Positions 5,856-13,718 of a stretch of DNA of 16,753 nucleotides are shown here, piece by piece. Location of the stretch: positions 1-16,753 of the forward strand of contig CAYYOS010000047.1 in the NCBI GenBank assembly GCA_964473355.1. The letters run 5' to 3'. Origin of the DNA: CAYYOS01 sp964473355 (GTDB taxonomy: Bacteria; Pseudomonadota; Gammaproteobacteria; Burkholderiales; REEB80). The position numbers were made by a program, and so were the translations under genes. Position 1 is the stretch's first letter. The number at the start of each line of letters is the position of its first letter. Under the pieces are notes generated by a model that was given only the letters and a program-made list of their open reading frames with translations, had not been told where the DNA came from and searched no databases.

Positions 5856-8846
5856 CTATTGAGGAGAATTCGGCTGCTCGCCGTCGCTCATCAAGTAGGC
5901 CATCAGGGCCCGTAATTTTGGCGGCATCACCGGTTTATGCAACAAGCGAAAGCCACTGGCCTCAGCCTGCTTTAAAACCTCCGACGTCGTATCTCCTGTT
6001 ACCAGAATACCGGGGATGGCGCGATTAAAATGTCGACGCAACTTATAAATTAGCTCGGCGCCGGTTTCAAGATCGCGTAAGCGGTAATCGCTAATGATAA
6101 GATCGGGAGGCTGGGTTAAATCCGTGAGTTGCGCCAGGGCGTGCGCCCCCGAAGTCGCCGCGGTCACGACACAACCCCACTCTTGCAATAATGTGCGCAT
6201 TGCCTCGGCATTGATTATTTCGTCGTCTACCACCACTACCTTGGCACCGGGGAACTGCGACGAGACTTTTAGTAGCGTCGCTTGCCGCGGTGCGTCAGCC
6301 TGAACTTCAAGCGGCACACGAACGGAAAACATCGTGCCGGCATGCAGTCTTGAAGCAACCTTTATGGTGTAGCCTAACAATCGGGCAAGCCGATCAACGA
6401 TAGCCAGACCTAGACCTAATCCCTTGGTACGATCGCGCTCCAGATTATTGAGTTGATAAAATTCTTGGAATATTTCCCGTTGGGATTCCGGTGGTATGCC
6501 GGGTCCCGTATCCCACACTTGCAACTCCAGCCATTTTCCACGGGTTCGGCAGCCTACCAATACCCCCCCGGAAACGGTATAACGTACTGCATTGGAAATA
6601 AAAGTGCGTAAAATCCTTTCCAGCAATGCCGGATCGCAGCGCACCACCCGGTTACAGGCATGCACTTTAAGACGTAATCCTTTTTGCGACGTTTCCTCAG
6701 CAAACTCTCCTTTCAAGCGTTCCAGCAATAAATTAACCGGATAGGCACTCAACATGGGTTTGATGATACCGGCATCCAATTTAGAAATATCCAGTAGCGC
6801 ATTAAAAAGACTATCCATGGTTTCCACGGAGGCCTCAATGTAGCGCATGATTTTTTCCGTTTCGGCATCGTTAAATTGCATACGCCGGCGTAGTGCCGCC
6901 ACTAGCAGACCCAAAGCGTGCATAGGTTGCCGCAAATCATGACTGGCTGACGCCAGTAGCCGGGATTTGGCCTGGTTAGCAAGCTCCGCTTCTTCTTTGG
7001 CGTTTTCGGCTATGGTTTTTGCGGCGGTTAAATCAGCCGTTTGCTCGGCAACCAGCTCCTCCAGATGGGCGCGATGCCGTAGTAACTCAGCCTCCGCGAT
7101 TTTTCGATCGGTAATGTCAAACCCCATTCCAATAATTGCTGGCGTGCCATTTAATTCGGTTACGGATCCATGCGCCTCTACCTCGACAATCACGTTGTCC
7201 TTGCGAAGAACCTGGAAATAATACTGTACGCTTTTTACCTCACCCGACAGTCGCTTGCGAAAATTCTCCTGGACAAGCGGCCGGTATTCCTCGGGGACGA
7301 ATTCAAATACTGATTTGGCAGCGTAAATCTCTTCCTGGCTGTAGCCAAAAATTTGCGCGAGTTTAGGATTCACATAGGTAAAGCGATTGTCCTGAACTAT
7401 GTATACGCCCACCATGGATTGCTCAATCAAGCTGCGGTACTTAGTTTCAGCCTCATGCAGCGCATTTTCCGCTCGTCTGCGCTCGGTGATGTCGACGCCC
7501 AAGCCCATAATAGCCGGCTTATCGCCAATTGAAATGAGTGCGCCCTGCGCTTCAATATCTACTACGGTGCCGTCCTTACACAGGCCGCGCAGGATATACG
7601 GCCGCTGCGGACCGCCGCCCGCTAAGCGCTGGCGCATGGTTTCCCTAACCGTATCGTGATCTCCGGGGTAAACTAACTCCAGCACCGGCTTGGCGTTTAG
7701 CTCGGGCATGGTATAGCCAAAAATTTCCGCGAGCTTTGGATTCACATAAGTAAATTTCCCATCTTGGATAATGTATATCCCTACCATGGATTGTTCCACC
7801 AGACTACGGTACTTGGCCTCAGCTTCGCTGAGTGCAAACTCCGCATTTTTGCGTTCAGTGATATCCATCCAACCACCGGCAACCTCTAACTCTCGTCCAT
7901 CGCGGTTGTTATATATACGCAAACTATCTTGTATCCAAATATAATGGCCATCCTTATGGCGAATTCGGTAAGTGCGATTAAAGTCGCCCCTGGTTACGGC
8001 TTCCGGATTATTTGTTAGGGCAATTCGAGGAAGATCTTCAGGATGCACGATTTCAAACCAAAGGTTGGGGTGCCGGTATACCTCTTCTGGCGTATAGCCC
8101 ACGAGCCCCTGCACATTGTCGCTGATGAAATCCAGTGTGATATTTTCCGGGGGAACCCCAGGATCGTTGATAGGCGCCTGTAGATCAACCTTTACGTTGT
8201 ACATTACCACCGGTGACACGGTTAAGACCCGTTGCAGGCGCTCGTTACTGGCTTTTGCGTGGGCCTCGCTCTGGGATAGTTTTTTAATTAACTGATGGCG
8301 ATGATAAGCAATGCCAATTTGTCTTAGCACCACTTCCAGTAGTACGATTTTGTTTTGGGGAGGATGGGGGACATGCTGATACCAGGCGATAGAAAGTACG
8401 CCAACAATTTCCCCGGCGGCGACAACCGGTGCCGCAAACACCGAAAGGACTCCTAGCGCTGCAATGGCGGGGATCGCGTGCGCGTAGTTCTCATATTCGG
8501 CAAAAAAAGCGCCTTTGCCATCTTTAAAGACCGTACTTGCAGCGCCGGTAGTCACGGAAAAGGGTGCGCGCAGGGGCCCTTCGTCGATGCCGTCCGGTAG
8601 ACCCCAATTAAACTGATAGCTGAGGCAATTTTCTCCGTCGGGTAAGGCTAAACCGCAAATATCAGCCCCGACAATTTGCATGGCGACTTGGGTGGAAGAA
8701 TCGCACACTTTTTCGAAATCCATTTCCAAGGAAAGCGCTTCGATGACTTTAACTAAGGCCTTGAGGTCGTCCTCATAGGCATCTTCAAGTCGACGATTTG
8801 GGCTGGCGAGCACAGCGGATTTGCTGCGCACTTGCTTAGTGGCCAT
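5856..8846 (-). CDS. Soluble hybrid sensor histidine kinase: GAF, three PAS, HisKA, HATPase, REC
   Basis: The 996-residue protein has no signal peptide or membrane helix, so it should sense something in the cytoplasm. In order: GAF domain (about 28-185), a PAS_3-type domain with PAC segment (about 205-335), two closely similar PAS/PAC domains (340-463 and 464-587), and a coiled linker (590-628). The dimerisation domain holds the phospho-accepting His636 in SASHDLRQPMHAL. The ATPase domain has its N box near FISNAVRY (749-756), then WDTGPGIP (778-785) and GLGLGLAI (809-816). The C-terminal receiver domain has acidic Asp874-Asp875, phosphorylated Asp920 in ISDYRL, Thr950 and Lys971. The H-box and receiver resemble the NahK/BfiS group of hybrid kinases. 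No response regulator with an output domain is adjacent, so the partner is elsewhere. It follows the methyltransferase gene by 9 bases and probably shares its transcript. The ligand is unknown. Confidence 0.93.
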   Translation of the reverse strand: MATKQVRSKSAVLASPNRRLEDAYEDDLKALVKVIEALSLEMDFEKVCDSSTQVAMQIVGADICGLALPDGENCLSYQFNWGLPDGIDEGPLRAPFSVTTGAASTVFKDGKGAFFAEYENYAHAIPAIAALGVLSVFAAPVVAAGEIVGVLSIAWYQHVPHPPQNKIVLLEVVLRQIGIAYHRHQLIKKLSQSEAHAKASNERLQRVLTVSPVVMYNVKVDLQAPINDPGVPPENITLDFISDNVQGLVGYTPEEVYRHPNLWFEIVHPEDLPRIALTNNPEAVTRGDFNRTYRIRHKDGHYIWIQDSLRIYNNRDGRELEVAGGWMDITERKNAEFALSEAEAKYRSLVEQSMVGIYIIQDGKFTYVNPKLAEIFGYTMPELNAKPVLELVYPGDHDTVRETMRQRLAGGGPQRPYILRGLCKDGTVVDIEAQGALISIGDKPAIMGLGVDITERRRAENALHEAETKYRSLIEQSMVGVYIVQDNRFTYVNPKLAQIFGYSQEEIYAAKSVFEFVPEEYRPLVQENFRKRLSGEVKSVQYYFQVLRKDNVIVEVEAHGSVTELNGTPAIIGMGFDITDRKIAEAELLRHRAHLEELVAEQTADLTAAKTIAENAKEEAELANQAKSRLLASASHDLRQPMHALGLLVAALRRRMQFNDAETEKIMRYIEASVETMDSLFNALLDISKLDAGIIKPMLSAYPVNLLLERLKGEFAEETSQKGLRLKVHACNRVVRCDPALLERILRTFISNAVRYTVSGGVLVGCRTRGKWLELQVWDTGPGIPPESQREIFQEFYQLNNLERDRTKGLGLGLAIVDRLARLLGYTIKVASRLHAGTMFSVRVPLEVQADAPRQATLLKVSSQFPGAKVVVVDDEIINAEAMRTLLQEWGCVVTAATSGAHALAQLTDLTQPPDLIISDYRLRDLETGAELIYKLRRHFNRAIPGILVTGDTTSEVLKQAEASGFRLLHKPVMPPKLRALMAYLMSDGEQPNSPQ
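7086..7829 (-). repeat. Tandem duplication of a PAS/PAC domain inside the kinase gene
   Basis: Two in-frame units of 124 codons follow one another: 7829-7458 (residues 340-463) and 7457-7086 (residues 464-587). They share KYRSLxEQSMVGxYIxQD, FTYVNPKLAxIFGY, RLxG and a PAC end of the form PAIxGxGxDIT. At DNA level the starts of the units are still clearly alike (compare about 7780-7830 with 7410-7460), while the middles have diverged. This points to an internal duplication followed by divergence rather than acquisition of two unrelated PAS domains. The first PAS domain of the protein (about 205-335) is of a different type. Confidence 0.85.
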
Positions 8847-8855
8847 GATGAGGTA

Positions 8856-10046
8856 TTAACGTCCCAGAAAATGTAAAAAGCGTCGGGTAAACCCGGGCGG
8901 TCCACTACGCTTTTCAGTGCATTGCGCAACCAAGGTGTAGGCCTGAAGCAGTTCCGGAAAACATTCCGAGCCGCCCCACAAATATAGCCGATAAGCGCGA
9001 TATAATTTTTCACCAAACCGTGCGATGATTTTGTCGCGATGCTCATCCAGGCGTTGCGCCCAATGATACATACTTAGGCCATAATCTTTGCTATCGTTAT
9101 CTACCCGCAGCAATTCCAGGCCTTCATACAAGAGCTCGCGAATTAATTCTTGCAGACATAAAAAACTATGCGTGCCGCTCCAAATATATTCCCTTGCAAA
9201 TACACTAACGTCGAATTTTTCAATAGACGCAGAAGCATCTAAATAAAGCAGGCCACCCGGCTTAATACATTTTCGCACTTGTTGAAAAAACCGACGGTAG
9301 TTAATGATGTGCTCGATCACCCCCAAAATTACGATCGCATCGTAGGGTTCCTTGGGCTTGTGGAGTAGAAAATCTTCCAGCAACACTTCACAGGGGAGCT
9401 GTTCTCGTTTGATGACGCCATCGATATAGCGGCGTGAATTTTCGCCCAATGTTAATTCCGTTACTTTAATACCGCGGCTGCCAAAATATTGCGCGACCCC
9501 GCCCCAGCCGCCACCAATATCTAACACTCGCATACCAGGTTTTAATTGCAAGGAGTTGAAGGCGTCTTCTAAACGATTTTCAGAGGCCTGTTCCAAGGTA
9601 TCGCTGCTGGTTTTAAAAATCCCGTGAGAATAGAGGTGGTATTTCGAGTCGATAAAGGAAAGGAAAAGCTCATCGCCAGTTTGATAATGGGCATTGATAA
9701 CCTCGGAATTTACTTTTGTTTCCGGCGTAAACAACAAAACAACAAACTTTAACCAAGCAAAAAAAGGAATCTTATCTTCAATACGCGTACGTAGCCGCAC
9801 TAAGGCCTGCATGTCGCCCTCGATGTCAATTTCTCCATTGACATAAGCCTTAGCAAACTTGGCTTCGTTAAAACCCCATTTTAAAAGACGGTTATTATGA
9901 AAAGTAATTCGGAATTGTGGATGGGCGCTACCGAAACATAGGGATTCTCCAGATGGCAGTATCACCTCGCATGAAATACCGGTGCCCTCAACAACATCCC
10001 TTAAGAAACTATGTGGTCTGGCGAGCGCTAGCGTTTGCCCATTCAT
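8856..10046 (-). CDS. Cyclopropane-fatty-acid-synthase-like SAM methyltransferase
   Basis: The 396-residue protein matches the family of cyclopropane-fatty-acyl-phospholipid synthases (CfaA and the mycolic-acid cyclopropane synthases). These transfer a methyl or methylene group from S-adenosylmethionine to unsaturated phospholipid chains. An N-terminal domain (1-110) with WGFNEAKFAKAYVNGEIDI resembles the lipid-binding part of Cfa. The SAM site is VLDIGGGWGGVAQYFG (174-189), followed by Glu245-His246 in GVIEHI. Residues expected in E. coli Cfa differ: the YSCAYW segment reads YSHGIF here (His141), and the strand with the active-site histidine reads LLYLDASAS. It may therefore be a divergent methyltransferase rather than a true cyclopropane synthase. 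A strong AAGGAG lies 6 bases before the ATG. The kinase gene follows 9 bases downstream; the thioesterase lies 66 bases upstream on the same strand. Confidence 0.85.
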   Translation of the reverse strand: MNGQTLALARPHSFLRDVVEGTGISCEVILPSGESLCFGSAHPQFRITFHNNRLLKWGFNEAKFAKAYVNGEIDIEGDMQALVRLRTRIEDKIPFFAWLKFVVLLFTPETKVNSEVINAHYQTGDELFLSFIDSKYHLYSHGIFKTSSDTLEQASENRLEDAFNSLQLKPGMRVLDIGGGWGGVAQYFGSRGIKVTELTLGENSRRYIDGVIKREQLPCEVLLEDFLLHKPKEPYDAIVILGVIEHIINYRRFFQQVRKCIKPGGLLYLDASASIEKFDVSVFAREYIWSGTHSFLCLQELIRELLYEGLELLRVDNDSKDYGLSMYHWAQRLDEHRDKIIARFGEKLYRAYRLYLWGGSECFPELLQAYTLVAQCTEKRSGPPGFTRRFLHFLGR

Positions 10047-10112
10047 GTCCCTCTCCTTTAATCACCGTAAATAAAATAATCGGAGCCCTTCAGTTAAACC
10101 ATACCCGTTTGC

Positions 10113-10529
10113 TTACCTCTCCTTATTCGTTAGGAAATGCTGGCGCAACTCGTTGGGCATAGCAATAGATTTTACTCGTTTGTGATCAATCCAAACTATC
10201 GTTGTTTCTCCTTCGGCATACCGCAGGTCCGCTTCCATCGAGATGATTTCATGATGGATGACGAAACTGCTGCGACCTACGTGTCCCAAAAATACGCTCA
10301 CTGCGACCGTCGCGGGATAAACAATGGGTTTTAGGAAATTGCATTTTGCCGCAACCACCACAGGTCCCTGATAATTAGTGATCATGGCAACCCCTATGCT
10401 ATCAAACCAAGAAATGCGGGCCTGTTCCATGTAACGAAAAAAAACTGAATTATTAACATGGTTGAGCGCATCCATATCGCCCCATCTCACTTTTATTACT
10501 TCGGTGTGGACCGGATTTTTTGTCGTCAT
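10113..10529 (-). CDS. Hot-dog-fold acyl-CoA thioesterase (YbgC/FadM-like)
   Basis: These enzymes hydrolyse acyl-CoA to free acid and CoA in the cytoplasm. The 138-residue product has the signature VRWGDMDALNHVNN at residues 14-27, with Asp20 in the place of the catalytic aspartate of 4-hydroxybenzoyl-CoA thioesterases. FFRYMEQARISWF on the central helix follows. The length is typical of one hot-dog domain, working as a dimer or tetramer. Substrate length cannot be told from sequence. It lies between a thiolase 103 bases upstream and the methyltransferase 66 bases downstream, all on the same strand, which suggests a role in fatty-acyl turnover. No clear Shine-Dalgarno sequence precedes the ATG, and I could not place a promoter in the upstream gap. 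Confidence 0.88.
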   Translation of the reverse strand: MTTKNPVHTEVIKVRWGDMDALNHVNNSVFFRYMEQARISWFDSIGVAMITNYQGPVVVAAKCNFLKPIVYPATVAVSVFLGHVGRSSFVIHHEIISMEADLRYAEGETTIVWIDHKRVKSIAMPNELRQHFLTNKER

Positions 10530-10632
10530 AGCAAAGCTGGTGGAGAGCCGTCTATTAATTTTGTTTCACGTTGGGCCATAGGACTGTTTGACTAGGCTCA
10601 AGTAAGTTTATGAGTTCCAAGGTTAACCTGAA

Positions 10633-11844
10633 TTACGCGATCGCTTCAAATACCCCGGCGGCTCCCATACCCGTTCCTATACACATCGTGACCATGCCAT
10701 AGTGTTTTCCCGTGCGACGTAACCCATGCACCAAGGTAGCGGTGCGAATGGCGCCCGTGGCACCCAGCGGATGACCGAGCGCAATCGCTCCACCCAAGGG
10801 ATTCACCAATTGCGGATCTAGTTCTAAATCCTGCATTACGGCCAAACTTTGGGCGGCAAAAGCTTCGTTTAATTCTATCCAATCAATATCGGCCAGACTT
10901 AAGCCGCACTGCGCTAAGACGCGCGGAATTGCTTCTTTGGGTCCTATGCCCATAATTTCCGGCGGTACACCCGCCACGGCATAACCGACAAAACGCGCTA
11001 ACGGTTTTAAATTATATTGTTTTAGCAAAGCTTCGCTAACCAATATCACCGCCGCCGCGCCATCGCTCATCTGCGAGCTATTACCGGCGGTAACACTGCC
11101 ATGACTGGCAAAGGCCGTTTTCAGTTTGGCCAATGCGTCGGCATCCGTATCTCGCCGCGGACCTTCGTCCGTTGTTATGTCGCGGCTAGTTACGATTAGT
11201 TCTTGCTGAGCCAGGTCAGGTTTTGTTTCAGCCAGTGTATAAGGGGAAATTTCGTCGGAAAATGCACCCGCATCTACGGCGCGGATGGCTTTGATATGGC
11301 TATTCAGTGCAAACGCATCTTGGGCTTCACGCGTAATCTTCCAGCGTTGCGCCACCTTTTCCGCGGTAATACCCATGCCGTATGCAATCCCAACATGCTC
11401 GTTGTTACTAAACACCGCCGGGTTCATCGCGACCTTATTACCCATCATCGGTACCATACTCATACTTTCGGCACCCGCCGCTATGATCACATCGGCTTCG
11501 CCGAGACGGATTCGATCCGCAGCCATGGCGACCGCCTGGAGGCCAGAGGCGCAAAAGCGATTGACCGTTACCCCCGGCACAGAATCGGGTAGCCCCGCCA
11601 AGAGCAAGCTGATGCGCGCAATATTCATTCCCTGCTCACCCTCCGGCATGGCGCAGCCGACAATCACGTCTTGTATAGCGGCGGCGGGCAAGGTTGGAAC
11701 GCGTGCCAACGCGCTCCGCAATACGTGTGCCAGCAGGTCGTCCGGCCTAGTGTTTTTAAACATGCCGCGTGGCGCTTTACCGACGGCGGTACGCACGGCG
11801 GCGACAATATAGGCCTCTTGAATTTGCCGGGGAGTAGTCATCAT
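10633..11844 (-). CDS. Thiolase family acetyl-CoA acyltransferase/acetyltransferase
   Basis: Thiolases cleave 3-ketoacyl-CoA to acetyl-CoA and a shortened acyl-CoA, or run in reverse to condense two acetyl-CoA. The 403-residue protein has the nucleophile Cys98 in VNRFCASGLQAV, the NEAFA segment (about 328-332), His358 in GGAIALGHPLGATGA, and the second active-site Cys388 in CIGTGMGA. All catalytic residues are intact. N-terminal AAVRTAVGK is typical. The sequence resembles the degradative, broad-specificity group (FadA/FadI type) more than PhaA, but this is not decisive and I give no symbol. Usual partners such as a multifunctional FadB are not adjacent. Two consecutive ATG codons are possible starts (11844 and 11841). 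Confidence 0.93.
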   Translation of the reverse strand: MMTTPRQIQEAYIVAAVRTAVGKAPRGMFKNTRPDDLLAHVLRSALARVPTLPAAAIQDVIVGCAMPEGEQGMNIARISLLLAGLPDSVPGVTVNRFCASGLQAVAMAADRIRLGEADVIIAAGAESMSMVPMMGNKVAMNPAVFSNNEHVGIAYGMGITAEKVAQRWKITREAQDAFALNSHIKAIRAVDAGAFSDEISPYTLAETKPDLAQQELIVTSRDITTDEGPRRDTDADALAKLKTAFASHGSVTAGNSSQMSDGAAAVILVSEALLKQYNLKPLARFVGYAVAGVPPEIMGIGPKEAIPRVLAQCGLSLADIDWIELNEAFAAQSLAVMQDLELDPQLVNPLGGAIALGHPLGATGAIRTATLVHGLRRTGKHYGMVTMCIGTGMGAAGVFEAIA

Positions 11845-11920
11845 TTAATCAGTGGGGTATCAACTTCTAAATATACACCCAGATAGCGAATTACGAAAAC
11901 CTGGCGGAATAGCGAAAAAT

Positions 11921-12706
11921 TTAGGCGGGGTTGGGGGCAGCGTTTTCCAGCTCAACTATTACTGGAGCATGATCAGAAGGGCGTTCCCATTTACGCGGCG
12001 CCTTATCGATACTGCAAGACTTAGCAATTTTTACGAGCTCACTGGTAAGTAAAATATGGTCGATGCGCAAACCCATATTGCGTCTAAACGCCGCCACGCG
12101 ATAATCCCACCAGCTATAAATGCCCGGGGGTTGCTCAAACAAGCGAAAACTATCGTGCAAACCTAATCCGACTATTTTTGCAAACGCCTTGCGCTCGTCC
12201 TCACTCACCATCACCCCGCCCTCCCATACACTGGGGTCGTGGACGTCACGATCTTCCGGCGCGATATTGTAATCGCCCAAGAGCGCGAGCTTAGGGTAAC
12301 GGGCGATCTCATCTTGCAGCCATTCGGTAACAGCGGCCAGCCATTTCAATTTGTAGGCGTATTTTTCCGAACCCACGCTTTGCCCGTTGGGCACGTAGAT
12401 GCATATCACGCGAATGCCATCGATGGTTACGGCAAGGGCGCGCTTATGATCGTCGACAAAATTAGGGATAGCCAGGAGGGGCTCGGTTGCAGCTTGTTTG
12501 GTGAGTACTGCCACGCCATTATAGGTTTTTTGCCCGCAGAATACGGTTTCATAACCGACGTCGCGCAAGGCATGGCAGGGGAAAGACTCATCGACACACT
12601 TGGTTTCCTGCAAACACAGTACGTCTACTGGGTTTTGTCCCAGCCACTCGAGAACATGAGGCAGGCGGACTTTTAAGGAGTTAACATTCCAGGTCGCCAG
12701 CTTCAT
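11921..12706 (-). CDS. xth: Exodeoxyribonuclease III
   Basis: Exonuclease III is the main bacterial AP endonuclease and 3'-5' exonuclease/phosphatase of base-excision repair. The 261-residue product, close to the 268 of E. coli, has the full set of motifs: Asn7 in WNVNS, Glu34 in LQETK, IYVPNG, Asp145 and Asn147 in LLGDYNIAP, WWDYR, Asp216 in LRIDHILLT, and the catalytic Asp245-His246 pair in PSDHAPV. All metal and catalytic residues are present. The ATG overlaps the stop of the upstream DUF4124-glutaredoxin gene by one base (TAATG), so it is translated from the prlC operon message. The symbol xthA is also used. Confidence 0.96.
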   Translation of the reverse strand: MKLATWNVNSLKVRLPHVLEWLGQNPVDVLCLQETKCVDESFPCHALRDVGYETVFCGQKTYNGVAVLTKQAATEPLLAIPNFVDDHKRALAVTIDGIRVICIYVPNGQSVGSEKYAYKLKWLAAVTEWLQDEIARYPKLALLGDYNIAPEDRDVHDPSVWEGGVMVSEDERKAFAKIVGLGLHDSFRLFEQPPGIYSWWDYRVAAFRRNMGLRIDHILLTSELVKIAKSCSIDKAPRKWERPSDHAPVIVELENAAPNPA

Positions 12707-13296
12707 TAATAGGCTGGGGTCGCAGACTTAGATGGATTAACCCCTGCTGGGGTATCGGCTGGCGCAGCGGCGGCCCCACTCTGCGGATTGGAATTCTCTT
12801 TTACTTTATTTTCTTTGGGTTTAATTGGAGTCCTGAGTGCGCTAGTTTTCGGGTAACCGGCTATGTCTAGCGCTTTGTCCCACTCCGCGGCGTTATAACC
12901 GCGAACGGTGCGGCTGCCCCCTAACACTAACACCGGCACTTCAATGTTATTAATTAATTTTTTCAGCGCTTCGGCGTCCGCGGCCGTTTCCGGATTTTTA
13001 CTGGTATAAGGTACGCCTCTTTTCACCAGATGCTCACGTGCTTTATCGCACCCTTCTCCGCAGTTGCTGGTGTATAACGTCACCGGATTATTCTTAACCG
13101 CCACTTGTAAAACGTAGGGCAATTCAGAGGACTGAATAACGTTAGGGCTTTGTTGTTTTTTTTGTGAATAATCGGTACCGGCGGGCGGCATTTGATCGGA
13201 ATAATGAATTTTGCCTTGGCTATCCACCCAGCGATATAGTTCCGCAGCGTGCGCCGTGCCGAATAAGGTTAATAACACCAGAATAATTGGTTTCAT
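12706..13296 (-). CDS. Exported DUF4124-glutaredoxin fusion protein
   Basis: The 196-residue product begins with a signal peptide (MKPIILVLLTLFGTAHA, cut near residue 18), so it should act in the periplasm. A DUF4124 module follows: ELYRWVDSQGKIHYSDQMPP (19-38). The middle (about 70-147) is glutaredoxin-like, with VTLYTSNCGEGCDKAREHL and a cis-proline-type strand EVPVLVLGG. Its cysteines form Cys79-x3-Cys83 rather than the usual CxxC. The C-terminal 45 residues are rich in Pro, Ala, Lys and Ser and probably unstructured. DUF4124 with a glutaredoxin domain is a known arrangement in proteobacteria; the function is not established. The start overlaps the previous stop (ATGA) and the stop overlaps the xth start. 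Confidence 0.85.
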   Translation of the reverse strand: MKPIILVLLTLFGTAHAAELYRWVDSQGKIHYSDQMPPAGTDYSQKKQQSPNVIQSSELPYVLQVAVKNNPVTLYTSNCGEGCDKAREHLVKRGVPYTSKNPETAADAEALKKLINNIEVPVLVLGGSRTVRGYNAAEWDKALDIAGYPKTSALRTPIKPKENKVKENSNPQSGAAAAPADTPAGVNPSKSATPAY

Positions 13297-13718
13297 ATGC
13301 GTAGCCCATTTAAACGTTTATAAAAGCGTGTTCTAAAAAAACCCACGCCGATTAAAAATCCGGCGATTAGTACCCCCCCTAGGGCCGGGAGTAACCATTT
13401 GCGCTGCCGGTTATGCTCTGCAGTTAAGGCGTTGAACTGTGTTTCGGTACGCGTCAGCTTAGCACGCAGAGCCTGCATCTCCTGTTCCAAGCTGGCGATT
13501 TTTTTTTGGTAAATCGACACTTGAGACCCATCGGAAGACAATACGTTCAAAGGCACCCAACCTACAAACCCGGCACTATTTCGGATTTGCGCATAGCCTT
13601 GGGCGATTTGTATTATTTCCACCGACTGGGGTGGCGGTAAAACGTTTTTTTTTGCCAGGGGCGCGGCAAAAACAGCGTGGCTGCAAACCCAAAAAAGCAG
13701 GGCAAGCGCTGCGCGCAT
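13293..13718 (-). CDS. SH3-like, coiled-coil membrane protein (YgiM/TIGR04211-like)
   Basis: The 141-residue product has a signal peptide (1-19, ending VFAAP), a short SH3-like segment (about 32-61) with GYAQIRNSAGFVGWVPLNVL, a coiled coil (about 69-105) and a C-terminal membrane helix (about 109-127) followed by a basic tail. This is the plan of the YgiM/TIGR04211 family, a periplasmic SH3 domain tethered by a coiled coil to the inner membrane. The SH3 part is short: the first strands, usually carrying the NLRSGPS-like motif, are not visible. I chose the ATG at 13718 because it starts the signal peptide and overlaps the prlC stop by one base (TAATG). A longer frame reaches back inside prlC but looks antigenic to that reading: it is basic and has no family match. 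Function unknown. Confidence 0.72.
   Translation of the reverse strand: MRAALALLFWVCSHAVFAAPLAKKNVLPPPQSVEIIQIAQGYAQIRNSAGFVGWVPLNVLSSDGSQVSIYQKKIASLEQEMQALRAKLTRTETQFNALTAEHNRQRKWLLPALGGVLIAGFLIGVGFFRTRFYKRLNGLRI

Noticed and set aside
10620..10629. AGGTTAACCT palindrome after the thiolase gene, considered as an operator or terminator
   Set aside because: It is too short for a terminator stem, no T run follows, and it is not at a recognisable promoter.
10530..10632. Search for a promoter or small gene in the thiolase-thioesterase gap
   Set aside because: No -10/-35 pair close to consensus and no convincing short frame was seen.
10637..10644. GCGATCGC palindrome, as in cyanobacterial HIP1 elements
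   Set aside because: A single copy was noticed and it is explained by the last codons of the thiolase gene (Ala-Ile-Ala-stop).
11285..11812. 175-residue open frame on the + strand
   Set aside because: It lies wholly antisense to the thiolase gene, whose catalytic motifs are intact, and it has no family features.
12239..12676. 145-residue open frame on the + strand
   Set aside because: It is antisense to exonuclease III, which is complete with all active-site residues.
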